IMG/VR virus record: IMGVR_UViG_3300020578_000058 | Span: 1-64,000 of that record | Length of the DNA stretch: 64,000 nt | Strand: one strand, 5' to 3' | DNA from: a virus | Part shown: positions 17,009 through 25,400 of the stretch, in pieces | Position numbering within the stretch: position 1 is the first letter of the stretch | Layout of the letters: every line of letters begins with the position of its first letter | Position numbers and translations under genes: made by a program | The notes under the pieces: generated by a model | The model's database searches: none | Told to the model about the DNA's origin: nothing | Seen by the model: the letters and a program-made list of their open reading frames with translations, nothing else

Positions 17009-17266
17009 ATGCCCTCGTACTCCTCCGAAACCCCCGTGCGCGCAAGTCACCGCTACATTGCCCGGCTGCTCAAGACCGACTTCAAGGACAAGCACCGCTT
17101 GCCCGACCCCGAGGCGTGCGACCGCGTGAGCGAGGTGTTCGCACGCCTCGGGGGGTCGTGGGCTGACCTGTTTCTCGGCTCCTCGGAACAGGTGGCTCTG
17201 CTTCGCAATGTCATTACTGCGGCTATCAGTAGCGGTGTGCTGCCGCCGAAGCCGAAGTGGAGTTGA
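17009..17266 (+). CDS. Small hypothetical protein after terminase
   Basis: 85 residues from the ATG at 17009, three bases after the terminase stop. It is a helical protein ('HRYIARLLKTDF', 'ACDRVSEVFARLGG', 'VALLRNVITAAI'). No family recognised. Tight packing between terminase and the next virion gene suggests a small assembly factor. Confidence 0.55.
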   Translation: MPSYSSETPVRASHRYIARLLKTDFKDKHRLPDPEACDRVSEVFARLGGSWADLFLGSSEQVALLRNVITAAISSGVLPPKPKWS

Positions 17267-17269
17267 ACC

Positions 17270-17860
17270 ATGCCCCCCACCCGTCAAATCATTCAGAACT
17301 CCTCCGTCGAGGACTGCGGGGATGTGGAACTGCACCTTCGCGGTGACCGCTTCTTCGTGCAGCCGGGTCCGGTGCTGCTCTCGACGGGCTGGCGCGGCGG
17401 GCTGTGGGTTCGCTATGTCTCCGGTGACTACGACTTCACCGTAGAAGCGAGCGACGGGAACACCTGCACCGGCTTCCTGCTCTTTCAGTCCGAGGACTAC
17501 CAGCCATCCCCCCCGCCTTTCGGCACAGGCGTCGGCTCTCCCGAGAACTACCTTGCCCACCAGTTCCTTGCGAACGGGCAGGGCGGGCAGAACATCGCCA
17601 CCCTCATCGCAGGTGGAACGCGCTGCTACTTCAAGGTCTACGAGCAGTTTCAACTGAACGGCGGGGTCCGCGACCCGAACCTCCCCATCACCTATGTCCT
17701 CAATGAGAACTTGAAGGTGAGTGAGAACGGCTTTCTTTGCAACGACAGCGATGTGGAACTTGCGCTCGCGGGTGTGACTACCCCGAAGGTCGTGGGCGTG
17801 TGCTCGGCGGTGCCGAACGACACCAACCAGAGCCGTCTCGGCTTCGACCTCAAGTACTGA
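17270..17860 (+). CDS. Probable virion structural protein
   Basis: 196 residues; ATG 17270, four bases after the previous stop. The sequence is rich in beta-type residues and Gly/Asn turns with four cysteines (e.g. positions 16, 67, 118, 155). It has no enzymatic motif. Its place between terminase and portal suggests a head or neck protein. Confidence 0.5.
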   Translation: MPPTRQIIQNSSVEDCGDVELHLRGDRFFVQPGPVLLSTGWRGGLWVRYVSGDYDFTVEASDGNTCTGFLLFQSEDYQPSPPPFGTGVGSPENYLAHQFLANGQGGQNIATLIAGGTRCYFKVYEQFQLNGGVRDPNLPITYVLNENLKVSENGFLCNDSDVELALAGVTTPKVVGVCSAVPNDTNQSRLGFDLKY

Positions 17861-17885
17861 CGGGTACTCTGTCCGTGAGGTCGTC

Positions 17886-18206
17886 ATGCCGCGCCCCACA
17901 ACCCTCGACCCCGCCGAAGTAGACCGCATGGTGGAGCGGCAGGTGCGCTCTGCGGCGCAAGCCGTGGCATCGGCGTTGCGGGCGGTAGAGCAGACGCACA
18001 CTCCCCGTTCTCGGCGGGTGGCGCGGCACCTTGCAGGCGTGCTGCGAATGCTCCAAGACACGGGCAGGGTCACCTCACCCTTCGACCCCGTGGACGAGCC
18101 CTCCACAGGTCGGGCGGCAAAGGTCGCCGCCCCACTCCCCGAGCCCCCTCCTCCCGTCGAACCTCCTGCACCCCCGGCAACAGAAGTAGAGGCACCCGAT
18201 GCGTGA
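17886..18206 (+). CDS. Small protein with Pro-rich tail before portal
   Basis: 106 residues. The N-terminal 60 residues are a single basic helical region ('VERQVRSAAQAVASALRAVEQ', written here in part) and the C-terminal 35 residues are Pro/Glu/Ala-rich and probably disordered. Its stop overlaps the portal start by 8 bp. A promoter-like GGGTACTCT lies at 17862-17870, just 15 bases before the ATG. Function unknown. Confidence 0.5.
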   Translation: MPRPTTLDPAEVDRMVERQVRSAAQAVASALRAVEQTHTPRSRRVARHLAGVLRMLQDTGRVTSPFDPVDEPSTGRAAKVAAPLPEPPPPVEPPAPPATEVEAPDA

Positions 18207-19902
18207 GCAAGACGACGCTACGCCGGTCGGGCATGTTCCCTCGGGTGACGGCAAGTCCAAGGCCAAGACGGGCAAGCCCCGCAAGGTCGCCACGACGGCC
18301 ATGCGCTCCAAGTTCGCCTCCATCGGAGGGGGTTTGGGCGGTGCGGGCACCGTGCAGGGCATGGGCGGCAACTTCTACTCGCCCGAACTCTCAACCGACT
18401 TCCTTGAACTCCCGCAAAGCCTTCACGAACAATGGAACTACTATCGGTTCTTCTACCGTTCCGAGCCGTTCGTCGGGCAGGCCATTGATCTCCACACCGA
18501 ACTCCCGCTCTCCAAGATCCGCATTGCTCGCCCGAAGGCCAAGAATGTGGAACTCGCACAGGAGGCCACGCGCTTCTGCGAGCGGTGGGCGCAGCGCATT
18601 GGGCTGCTCCACCGGCTCATCGCCATCGTCCACGAACGCAACCTCATTGGCGAGGTGTTCATTTGGTGCGAGGACGCCAACCCCGACATGCCCCGCGAGG
18701 TGCGCGAAGAAGTCCTGCGTGAACTGAACGAGGACGGCGAAGCCGTTGAGCGGTGGGTGGTTCGGGACGACGCCGACGAGCGCGCCGCCCGGTGGCTGCG
18801 GAAGAACTACAAGGGGTGGACGGGCGTGCGGTGCTTGCCCCCCGAACAGGTGCGCGTCGAGTCGTTCAACTTCACCGACGAACGCATCTTTGAGTTGATC
18901 CCCGACAGCAAGACCAAGAGCATTATTGAGAAGTCCGACTCGGGGGACGCGAACGCGCAGCGCGTGGTGGCGTCCATGCCACCGGATGTGGTGGCGGCGG
19001 TGCGTAACGGCGCGAACATTCCGTTGAACACCGACCCCGACGCGGGCTCCTTCGTCTACTACATGGCGAACCGCAAGTCGGACTACGAGCAGCGTGGGCG
19101 CAGCATTCTTGAACGCTGTATGCGCGTCTTGGTGTACCGGGACAAGTTGCGGCAGGCGCAGACAAGCATCGCTTCGCGGCACATGACCCCCATTCGGCTC
19201 GTGTACGCCGAGGACATGGATCAAGCCGATGTGGAGGCGTTGCGTGAGCAGGTAGACCTTGCCCTGCAAGACCCCGACTACTCCATCATTGCGAACTTCC
19301 AAGTGAACTGGGAAGAAATGGGGGCCGACCAACGGCTTCTCGATCTTGGGACCGAGTACGACATGACCGACCGGCAGTTGTACGCGGGCTTGGGCGTGAC
19401 GGAGGGCTTGCTCTCGGGCGAGAGCGCCTACTCGGGCGACCGCATCAACTTGGAGGTCATCAACACGCGCTACATGCTGCTGCGGGAGCAGGTGCAAGAC
19501 CTCGCGGAGAACGCCTTCTTCCGGCCCATGTGTGCGCGCATGGGCTTTGTGGAGGAGGACGAGTACGGCGAAATGCAAGTTCTTGTGCCGCGCTTGTCGT
19601 TCACGCGGCTTGCGCTCCGCGACAACTCCGACACCTTCGACGCCCTCTACAACCTCTACACGAAGGGGTCGCTCGATGTGGACACCATCCTTGAACTTCT
19701 GAACCTTGACCCTATTGCGGTCAGGGAGAAGGTCGAGCGTGACCTGTTCACGGTCAATGACCCGACCTTCAATGAAGTCATGCGGGGCATCTACGGAGAC
19801 GCGGGCCGCAAGTTGGCCGAGGAGAGCGATGTTGTCACCAAGATCGCCAAGGGTCTTGGCCTCAAACACACGCCCCCCAAGGAGGGGGGCGACCGCTTTT
19901 AG
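18199..19902 (+). CDS. Portal protein
   Basis: 567 residues. The portal is the twelve-part ring at one head vertex through which DNA enters and leaves. The N terminus is Gly-rich and flexible, then 'SLHEQWNYYRFFYRSEPFVGQAIDLH' marks the start of the portal fold (about 75-100). The stretch 'IIANFQVNWEEM' to 'LGVTEGLLSGESAYSGDRINLEV' (about 365-420) is typical of T4-like and related portals. The 3' end carries a terminator hairpin and overlaps the convergent SWIM gene by 4 bp. Confidence 0.9.
   Translation: MREQDDATPVGHVPSGDGKSKAKTGKPRKVATTAMRSKFASIGGGLGGAGTVQGMGGNFYSPELSTDFLELPQSLHEQWNYYRFFYRSEPFVGQAIDLHTELPLSKIRIARPKAKNVELAQEATRFCERWAQRIGLLHRLIAIVHERNLIGEVFIWCEDANPDMPREVREEVLRELNEDGEAVERWVVRDDADERAARWLRKNYKGWTGVRCLPPEQVRVESFNFTDERIFELIPDSKTKSIIEKSDSGDANAQRVVASMPPDVVAAVRNGANIPLNTDPDAGSFVYYMANRKSDYEQRGRSILERCMRVLVYRDKLRQAQTSIASRHMTPIRLVYAEDMDQADVEALREQVDLALQDPDYSIIANFQVNWEEMGADQRLLDLGTEYDMTDRQLYAGLGVTEGLLSGESAYSGDRINLEVINTRYMLLREQVQDLAENAFFRPMCARMGFVEEDEYGEMQVLVPRLSFTRLALRDNSDTFDALYNLYTKGSLDVDTILELLNLDPIAVREKVERDLFTVNDPTFNEVMRGIYGDAGRKLAEESDVVTKIAKGLGLKHTPPKEGGDRF
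19871..19900 (+). terminator. Intrinsic terminator inside the portal 3' end
   Basis: An 8-bp perfect stem (CGCCCCCC at 19871-19878 with GGGGGGCG at 19884-19891), loop AAGGA, followed by ACCGC and TTTT at 19897-19900. The hairpin lies in the last codons of the portal gene and would end the packaging operon before the convergent cassette. Confidence 0.6.
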
Positions 19903-20342
19903 TAGAGCGGGCCGAATTCCGCCCGCCGCAGGGCGAGCGTCTCGGCCATGTCCTCGGGGTGCGGGTCTTCCCACCCCTCGTCCAGCATGTCGAGGGCGGT
20001 GGCGAGCGCCTTGCGCTCCCCGGTCACCCGCACCCACTCGGGGCGGGCGAAGTTCACCACCCACCGCTCGGTGACGGCGAGGGCGTGCTTGCACGCCCCC
20101 ACCCGCCCGTGGTCGGGGCAAGTACAGTTGAAGGTGGCGCGGTCGAGGTCCACGCGCACCGCGTATTCCTCGCTGCCGAGGACGCGGGCGACGAGGAGTC
20201 CCCCGTTGTTACGGGCCACGGCCCACGCCACCTTGACGGTGGCGGCGCGCTCGCGCCGGGCGCGGTTCGCGCCGTCGAGGAGGCGGCGAGCCGCCTGCCC
20301 ACGAGCGCGGAGGGTGGCGAGCGCGGCGTCGAAGTCGTTCAT
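19899..20342 (-). CDS. SWIM zinc-finger protein
   Basis: 147 residues from the ATG at 20342, which has AAGGAG upstream. A helical basic N terminus ('ARRLLDGANRARRERAA') is followed by a strand pair and the SWIM motif Cys73-x-Cys75...Cys84-x-His86 ('CTCPDHGRVGACKH'). SWIM fingers bind DNA or protein. It is the last gene of a two-gene minus-strand cassette and has its own copy of the conserved minus-strand promoter. Biological role unknown. Confidence 0.7.
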   Translation of the reverse strand: MNDFDAALATLRARGQAARRLLDGANRARRERAATVKVAWAVARNNGGLLVARVLGSEEYAVRVDLDRATFNCTCPDHGRVGACKHALAVTERWVVNFARPEWVRVTGERKALATALDMLDEGWEDPHPEDMAETLALRRAEFGPLY

Positions 20343-20383
20343 GCGGTGCTCCTTGCCTGTGAAACAGGACGGGCGGGGTGAGA

Positions 20384-20417
20384 GGGGTACGCGGCACCGG
20401 GCTACCGCGAAACCCCC
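20384..20417 (-). promoter_or_regulatory. Conserved minus-strand promoter, copy 1
   Basis: On the minus strand, a -35-like GGTTTCGC, 17 bases, and a -10-like GCGTACCCC. Bases 20378-20398 and 20407-20417 are identical to 58466-58486 and 58495-58505, with the same 8-base gap. It lies 41 bases upstream of the SWIM gene start and inside the 3' end of the HNH gene. Confidence 0.6.
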
Positions 20418-20836
20418 TCCACGAACGAAATGTCGAGGGTCCACTCATGCCGGGACCGCTCCTCCCATTCAGCCCGCGCCCGGTCAAGGTAGTCGGCGCA
20501 CTCCTGCTCCGACCAACCGTTCACTTTGCGGAGGTGCTTGACGGCTTGCGGACCACGCCCAACGGCGAACGCCCGCCCAATGTGCTTGACCTCGTGGCAG
20601 GACGGGCAGAGGGCCACGAGCCCCACGAGCCGTTGGACCCGTGTGGTGTCGTCGTACTCCCACCGCTCGTGCGCCTCGACGGGCCACTTGCGGCCCTTGC
20701 CGCCGCAGACCTCGCACCTGTGCCCTGCCGCCTCGTAGCAGGCACGGCGCAGCCTGTCCCACTCCGAGGGGCGCAACCGCGAGCGTAGGTTGTCGCCCCA
20801 TTGGCTCGCGGGCACGAGGTCTACTGTGAGCCTCAT
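20402..20836 (-). CDS. HNH endonuclease
   Basis: 144 residues; ATG 20836 has GGAGG four bases upstream. Zinc cysteines 'CEVCGG' (41-46) and 'CPSC' (77-80) flank the HNH core with 'VEAHERWEYDD' (His56) and 'HEVKH' (81-85). The helical C terminus ('WSEQECADYLDRARAEW') is a common partner of this subfamily. HNH enzymes nick or cut DNA; in phages they act in homing, packaging or host-DNA attack. Position far from the terminase start and in a minus-strand cassette favours an accessory or homing role. Confidence 0.82.
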   Translation of the reverse strand: MRLTVDLVPASQWGDNLRSRLRPSEWDRLRRACYEAAGHRCEVCGGKGRKWPVEAHERWEYDDTTRVQRLVGLVALCPSCHEVKHIGRAFAVGRGPQAVKHLRKVNGWSEQECADYLDRARAEWEERSRHEWTLDISFVEGVSR

Positions 20837-20856
20837 GCGGCCTCCGACCAATCCAG

Positions 20857-20890
20857 AATGTACGCAGCACCCTTGTCCCCCGAAACCCCC
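20857..20890 (-). promoter_or_regulatory. Conserved minus-strand promoter, copy 2
   Basis: Minus strand: GGGGGTTTCGG, an 8-base gap, then GGTGCTGCGTACATT. Spacing equals that of the other three copies; the -10-like part is TACATT rather than TACCCC. It ends 20 bases before the HNH gene start at 20836. Confidence 0.55.
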
Positions 20891-20958
20891 TCCTGCATGA
20901 AAAGTTCGGGGGCGGTGACGAGCCTATGCACCGTCCCGAAGCAAGGTGAACCACGCCC

Positions 20959-23900
20959 ATGCTCCGTCGCCACGCTGCCACACCCAAGAAGTACGAGCAC
21001 ATCGACTTCACCCCGCCCGAGGGTGCGGCCAATGCTGCTGCGAAGGGCTTGGAGTACCGTGAGAAGGCCAGCCCTTCCAACAAGGGCGGGCTTACGCCTG
21101 CCGAGGCGAGCAAAGAGGGCATTGGTTCGGGCGTGCAGCGTGCGGTGAACTTGAAGAACCGCAACACGCTCTCACCCGACACCATCAAGCAGATGCACGG
21201 CTTCTTCTCGCGCCACGAGAAGAACAAAGGTGTGGCCCCCGAACACAAGTCCGAGCCGTGGAACGACAAAGGGCATGTGGCGTGGCTTCTGTGGGGGGGA
21301 GACGCAGCAAGGTCGTGGGTCGATAAGGTTCTCGGGCAAATGGAGAAGGCCGACGAGAGAGAGGCCGTGAAAAAGGCTGCTCGGTTCCTCGCTTCCGGCC
21401 CGTCCCTGTCATTGGACGACCTCGGCTACGGGAGCCTCACGACGGACGAGGAAGCCTTGTTGCTCACCCCCTCGGCTGCGTTCCCGGCGAATGTGCTTGC
21501 GTTCATTCCGCAGGTGCCTTGCCCCGAGAACTCGTCTTTGGAGACGCGGCGGGAACTTGCCCACTTGCTTCGGTTGCAGCACGAGGCCCGGCCCTACCTC
21601 GCACAGCAGGTAGCCGCGACCGACGAGAACGCTACGGCCACCTTGGAGGCGTACTGCGCCGAGCACGGGTTGGACGCAAGCGGTGTGCTCCCCATCACGA
21701 ACGCTGCCCGCCCGGTGATCCTGCAAGTCAAGCGGCTCTATAACCGCCCGCGCCCGTACCAACTGGCCGAGTTCTTGGAGCCGGGGTTCCGCCCCATGTC
21801 GTCCACGACGGCCCACACGCCGTCGTATCCGAGCGGTCATTCGGCGCAGGCGGTGCTTGTCGCGCTGCTCCTGTCGGGGCTTTACCCCGAGCACCGGGAC
21901 GCTTTCATGGCTCTCGCCCAAGAAGTCGGCACACACCGCATGGTCGGCGGCTATCACTTCCTTTCGGACATTACCTACGGCGAGCAAGTCGGGCGGGTGC
22001 TCTACGAAAGCATGGCCCGCGCCTCGGTGCGTACCGCTGCCGCCAAGTACGCTGCCGCCAAGTACGCTGCCGCCAAGTACGCTGCCGCCAAGTACAAGGA
22101 AAAGAAGAAGGTTCCCAAGGCGGACGGGTCGGGCAAGACGACCGTGTATGTCTACTCCGAGCGGCAGGTGGCGAACCGTCACCGGGAGAAGGCCGAGCGG
22201 TTGGAGGACTTCAAGCCCGCTCTCGCGGAACTTCGCGCACAGGTCAAGAAAGACCTCGACGCGAATGACCCGAAGAAGAACTTGGTCGCCCTCGCCGTGG
22301 GCCTCATTGACGCGACTTACGAGCGGGTCGGCAACGAGGACAGCGCCGACAATGGGCACTACGGGGTCACGGGGTGGCTCCGCAAGCATGTGACCTTCAA
22401 GGGCAAGCGTGCCGTCATTCGCTATGTGGGCAAGTCGGGCGTCAAGCACGAGAAGTCGGTGGACGACGAGGCTCTTGTCGGCGCATTGAAGAAATGCTGC
22501 GGAGACAAGGACGGGGACGAGGCCGTGCTCTCCCTTGGCAAGCACACCGTCACCTCCGATGAGGTGAACAAGTACCTCAAACCCTACGGCATCACCGCCA
22601 AGGACTTGCGGGGGCTGCACGCCAACCGGGAGATGCAGGAGCGCCTGCGCGCTATCCGCAGCAAGGGGCCGAAACTGCCCCGGCTTCGGAAGGAGCGCGA
22701 CCCCATTCTCAAAGAGGAGTTCCAGAAGGCGTTGGAGGGTGCCGCCGAAGCCGTGGGGCATGAGCCTGCGACCTTGCGGAAGCAGTACCTCGTCCCCGGC
22801 ATCGAAGAAGCCTACATGAAGGACGGCACGGTGACCCGCGACCTCACGGCGAGTACCCGTGTCGCCGCCCTCTACTTGCGGGCGACCAAGACCGACGCCG
22901 AGCGCGAGGACGAGGAGGCCGAGCGGCTGCTCAAACCCGAGCCGAAGTACAAGCCACCTCGGAACGACTTGCGCCGTCGCCGTGTCGAGACGGAGCAGGA
23001 CGCCGACCCCGACAAGAAGCAAGACGACAAGGACAGGTCGCAGAACTACAAGGACGCTGCTCACCGAGCGTTGGTGCAGCGCGTGGCCGCACGCTTCTTG
23101 TTTGCGAAGTCCGGTCCCGGTGGGAGTGCTACCAACACCTTGCAGGAGCGCGCACAGAAGGAGTTCGACGCCTACGAGAAGGAACACCCCGACACCGAAC
23201 TCAAGGTCGAGGACTTCGTAGAGCGCATCCAGAAGCAGCAGCAGGGGTCCAGCGGTGGGGCTCCACTCAATGAGAAGGCCCAAGCCGCCCAACAGAAAGC
23301 GGAGTTGGCAGCGTTAGAGGTCAAGCGAAAGTCCGAGGGTGTGCAAAAGGCCGTGGACAAGGTTTCGGCTATGTGGAAGGACATGCCGAACCTTCCCGGC
23401 ATGTCCAAGCAGAACCACGAGCGCATCAAAGAAGCCGTCTCGTCCTTTGGCCCCAAGCAGCGCGAGGAGTTCCTTGCCGCCTTTGAGACAGAGAAGGACG
23501 CCCTCGTAGGCAAGTACGCCGGGGACAAGAGCGAGTACGACCCGGCGTTTGTCGAAGAAGCCCTGCAAAGCATGGAGAACACCCCGAAGGGCAAAGACCC
23601 CAAGGCCGTGGGAAAGAAAGCCATGCAGGCCATCTTCACCGACCGTGTGCTGCTCAACCCGCTTATGCTCACACCCTCGGATCCCTTGTCAGACAACCCT
23701 GACAAGGGAGACGAGCGACACCCCCCTGCCAAGGCAGCGAAGCGGGTGGGCCAAGCCGTCAAGCGGTTCTCCCGCGCTTCCAAGGCCGAAGTGGACGCCA
23801 TGAGCGGCAGGCTCAAGTCTGCCCTCAAAGCGTGTGAGCCCGGCTCCCCCCAACACGAGGAGTTGCTTGCCATGCAGTATGGCATGGCGGTGGCCGCTGC

Positions 23901-24630
23901 CATGCCCAAGGCGAAACCCAAGGGCAGGCACGGAGACGAGCCCGAAGGAGAGGGGGGGAAGCCCGAGAAGGCCGCGAAGCCTCCCGAGGGCATGTCCGGC
24001 GTCGAGTTCGGCTTGCTCCAACACCTGCACAAGAAGGGGGACGACACATCCGAGTTGGTGGGGTTGTCGTTCCGCAATAGCCGGGACGACAAGAGCGCCG
24101 TGGCAGACACCAAGAAGTTTGTCCGCGAACAGGCAGATGGCATGAGCATGGGCGAGTTGAACGACATGCTCCCCCCGAACATGCAAAGTCTCTCTGCGTC
24201 GTTCCTCGCCTTGAAGAAGTCGCTCCCCTTTGTGAGCGAGGGGTTGTTCTCGGGCTTCTCGGAAAAGTCGCGCTCCAAGCAGCGTGCAGAGCAAGAAGCC
24301 GGGTGGAGCAAAGACGAGGCTCGGATCGCAGACGAACTCCGCACGACGCTCGTAGACTGCGTTTCCGAGACGGTCGGCAAGGACGAGAAGGCGGTCACAC
24401 GAGCAAGCAGGTCCGTCAAGGACTACGCTCATGACACCGCAACGCCCAAGGGGGACGCAAGCAAGTCCGGCAAGTCGTGGGCAGACTGGTTGCAAGGGTT
24501 GCGGGCAGACTTCATGAAGGCGCTTGGCTCGTCCTCCAAGACGGGTTCCCGTCGAGTGTGGTCACCCACCGTGCCCGGCTACGCGCTTGACGCGCCTCCG
24601 CTCTCGGTAGCGGCTCTATACACCCTCTGA
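20959..24630 (+). CDS. Fusion: head-type domain + PAP2 phosphatase + topoisomerase IB
   Basis: 1223 residues from ATG 20959. Domain 1 (about 14-132) has 'ASPSNKGGLTPAEASKEGIG' and 'HVAWLLWGGDAARSW', a conserved phage domain I believe is Pfam DUF5824. Domain 2 (about 150-350) is a PAP2/haloperoxidase-type phosphatase with all three motifs: Lys258-x6-Arg265-Pro266, 'PSGH' 291-294 and Arg327-x5-His333-x3-Asp337. Four Ala-Ala-Ala-Lys-Tyr-type repeats (359-379) form a linker. Domain 3 (about 395-620) is a type IB topoisomerase with the full catalytic set by alignment to the vaccinia enzyme: Arg456, Lys492, Arg551, His601 and Tyr610. The remaining 600 residues are helical, charged and unassigned. 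It heads the capsid assembly block, after the portal. Confidence 0.8.
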   Translation: MLRRHAATPKKYEHIDFTPPEGAANAAAKGLEYREKASPSNKGGLTPAEASKEGIGSGVQRAVNLKNRNTLSPDTIKQMHGFFSRHEKNKGVAPEHKSEPWNDKGHVAWLLWGGDAARSWVDKVLGQMEKADEREAVKKAARFLASGPSLSLDDLGYGSLTTDEEALLLTPSAAFPANVLAFIPQVPCPENSSLETRRELAHLLRLQHEARPYLAQQVAATDENATATLEAYCAEHGLDASGVLPITNAARPVILQVKRLYNRPRPYQLAEFLEPGFRPMSSTTAHTPSYPSGHSAQAVLVALLLSGLYPEHRDAFMALAQEVGTHRMVGGYHFLSDITYGEQVGRVLYESMARASVRTAAAKYAAAKYAAAKYAAAKYKEKKKVPKADGSGKTTVYVYSERQVANRHREKAERLEDFKPALAELRAQVKKDLDANDPKKNLVALAVGLIDATYERVGNEDSADNGHYGVTGWLRKHVTFKGKRAVIRYVGKSGVKHEKSVDDEALVGALKKCCGDKDGDEAVLSLGKHTVTSDEVNKYLKPYGITAKDLRGLHANREMQERLRAIRSKGPKLPRLRKERDPILKEEFQKALEGAAEAVGHEPATLRKQYLVPGIEEAYMKDGTVTRDLTASTRVAALYLRATKTDAEREDEEAERLLKPEPKYKPPRNDLRRRRVETEQDADPDKKQDDKDRSQNYKDAAHRALVQRVAARFLFAKSGPGGSATNTLQERAQKEFDAYEKEHPDTELKVEDFVERIQKQQQGSSGGAPLNEKAQAAQQKAELAALEVKRKSEGVQKAVDKVSAMWKDMPNLPGMSKQNHERIKEAVSSFGPKQREEFLAAFETEKDALVGKYAGDKSEYDPAFVEEALQSMENTPKGKDPKAVGKKAMQAIFTDRVLLNPLMLTPSDPLSDNPDKGDERHPPAKAAKRVGQAVKRFSRASKAEVDAMSGRLKSALKACEPGSPQHEELLAMQYGMAVAAAMPKAKPKGRHGDEPEGEGGKPEKAAKPPEGMSGVEFGLLQHLHKKGDDTSELVGLSFRNSRDDKSAVADTKKFVREQADGMSMGELNDMLPPNMQSLSASFLALKKSLPFVSEGLFSGFSEKSRSKQRAEQEAGWSKDEARIADELRTTLVDCVSETVGKDEKAVTRASRSVKDYAHDTATPKGDASKSGKSWADWLQGLRADFMKALGSSSKTGSRRVWSPTVPGYALDAPPLSVAALYTL
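22036..22095 (+). repeat. Four perfect 15-bp tandem repeats (coding linker)
   Basis: GCTGCCGCCAAGTAC repeated four times without change, encoding Ala-Ala-Lys-Tyr-Ala units that join the phosphatase and topoisomerase domains. Perfect identity at the DNA level suggests recent expansion. Confidence 0.95.
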
Positions 24631-24708
24631 ATGGTAAGCCCCCTTGCGCTCCGCATTCGGGCGGGGCAGTTTCACTCCCATTCCCTCCGAAACCGCAGGA
24701 GTTCTCCA

Positions 24709-25377
24709 ATGGCCCGTCTCACCCGCCAAGGGGCGCGCAACCTCACCGCAGCCCTCGACAACATCGCCCAAGTCGTCCAGCAGCGCGCCGCGTTGCTCGG
24801 CCTCGACACGCGCACGGCTACCGACTTCGCGTACCGTTGCGACCTCTTGTCGGACGCTATTGAGCGCACCGCTTCCGCGAACTTCCCGCTCTCCCGGCAG
24901 GCCACAGACGCCTATGGCAAGGGCAGCGACGACGAGGGCATGAGCGTCGAGCACGGCGAGGGTGGGTTCGACCCGAACTTGATTGGGGACGAGGTTCCCG
25001 GCCCGTTGGAGATCATCGAGCCCCCGAGCGAGCCGTGGATGGACGGGCACTTCACGCAGGAGAAGTACCACGTCCTCGGTGAGTTGCAGGAGGCGGGCGA
25101 ACTCGGCCCCGTTCACCTCGCTTCGCTTCTGACCAAGGCTGCGGGCATCATCCTCGCGCAAGAGAGCGACAAGGAGGAGCAGGAGGAGGAGCAGCAGGAG
25201 GTCAAGAAGTCGGCCAAGAAGGGCCAGCAGAAGGGCAAAGTTCCTCCGCAGTTCCTTGAGCAGCAGAAGAAGAACAAGGGTGAGGAGCAGCAGGCCGAGA
25301 AGGAGGAGCAGCAGGAGAAGGGCGCCAAGAAGAAGGCGTCGGCTGCGAATGATTGGGGCTTCAACCTCACCCGCTGA
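24709..25377 (+). CDS. Scaffold-like protein with Glu/Gln/Lys-rich tail
   Basis: 222 residues from ATG 24709 (CAGGAG upstream). The N-terminal 70 residues are helical; a central part holds 'FDPNLIGDEVPGPLEII' and 'EKYHVLGELQEAGEL'. From about residue 160 the chain is almost only Glu, Gln, Lys and Ala, ending in a short hydrophobic 'DWGFNLTR'. Such charged tails are seen in prohead core and scaffold proteins. It precedes the protease gene, fitting a head-assembly role. Confidence 0.5.
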   Translation: MARLTRQGARNLTAALDNIAQVVQQRAALLGLDTRTATDFAYRCDLLSDAIERTASANFPLSRQATDAYGKGSDDEGMSVEHGEGGFDPNLIGDEVPGPLEIIEPPSEPWMDGHFTQEKYHVLGELQEAGELGPVHLASLLTKAAGIILAQESDKEEQEEEQQEVKKSAKKGQQKGKVPPQFLEQQKKNKGEEQQAEKEEQQEKGAKKKASAANDWGFNLTR

Positions 25378-25400
25378 ACCTCTTGCTGCGAGGCGAGCCC

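Noticed and set aside
15246-17045. 599-residue minus-strand open frame
   Set aside because: Opposite the large terminase, whose motifs are unmistakable.
22036-22095. Possible CRISPR-like array
   Set aside because: The 15-bp units are contiguous with no spacers and stay in frame inside a coding region.
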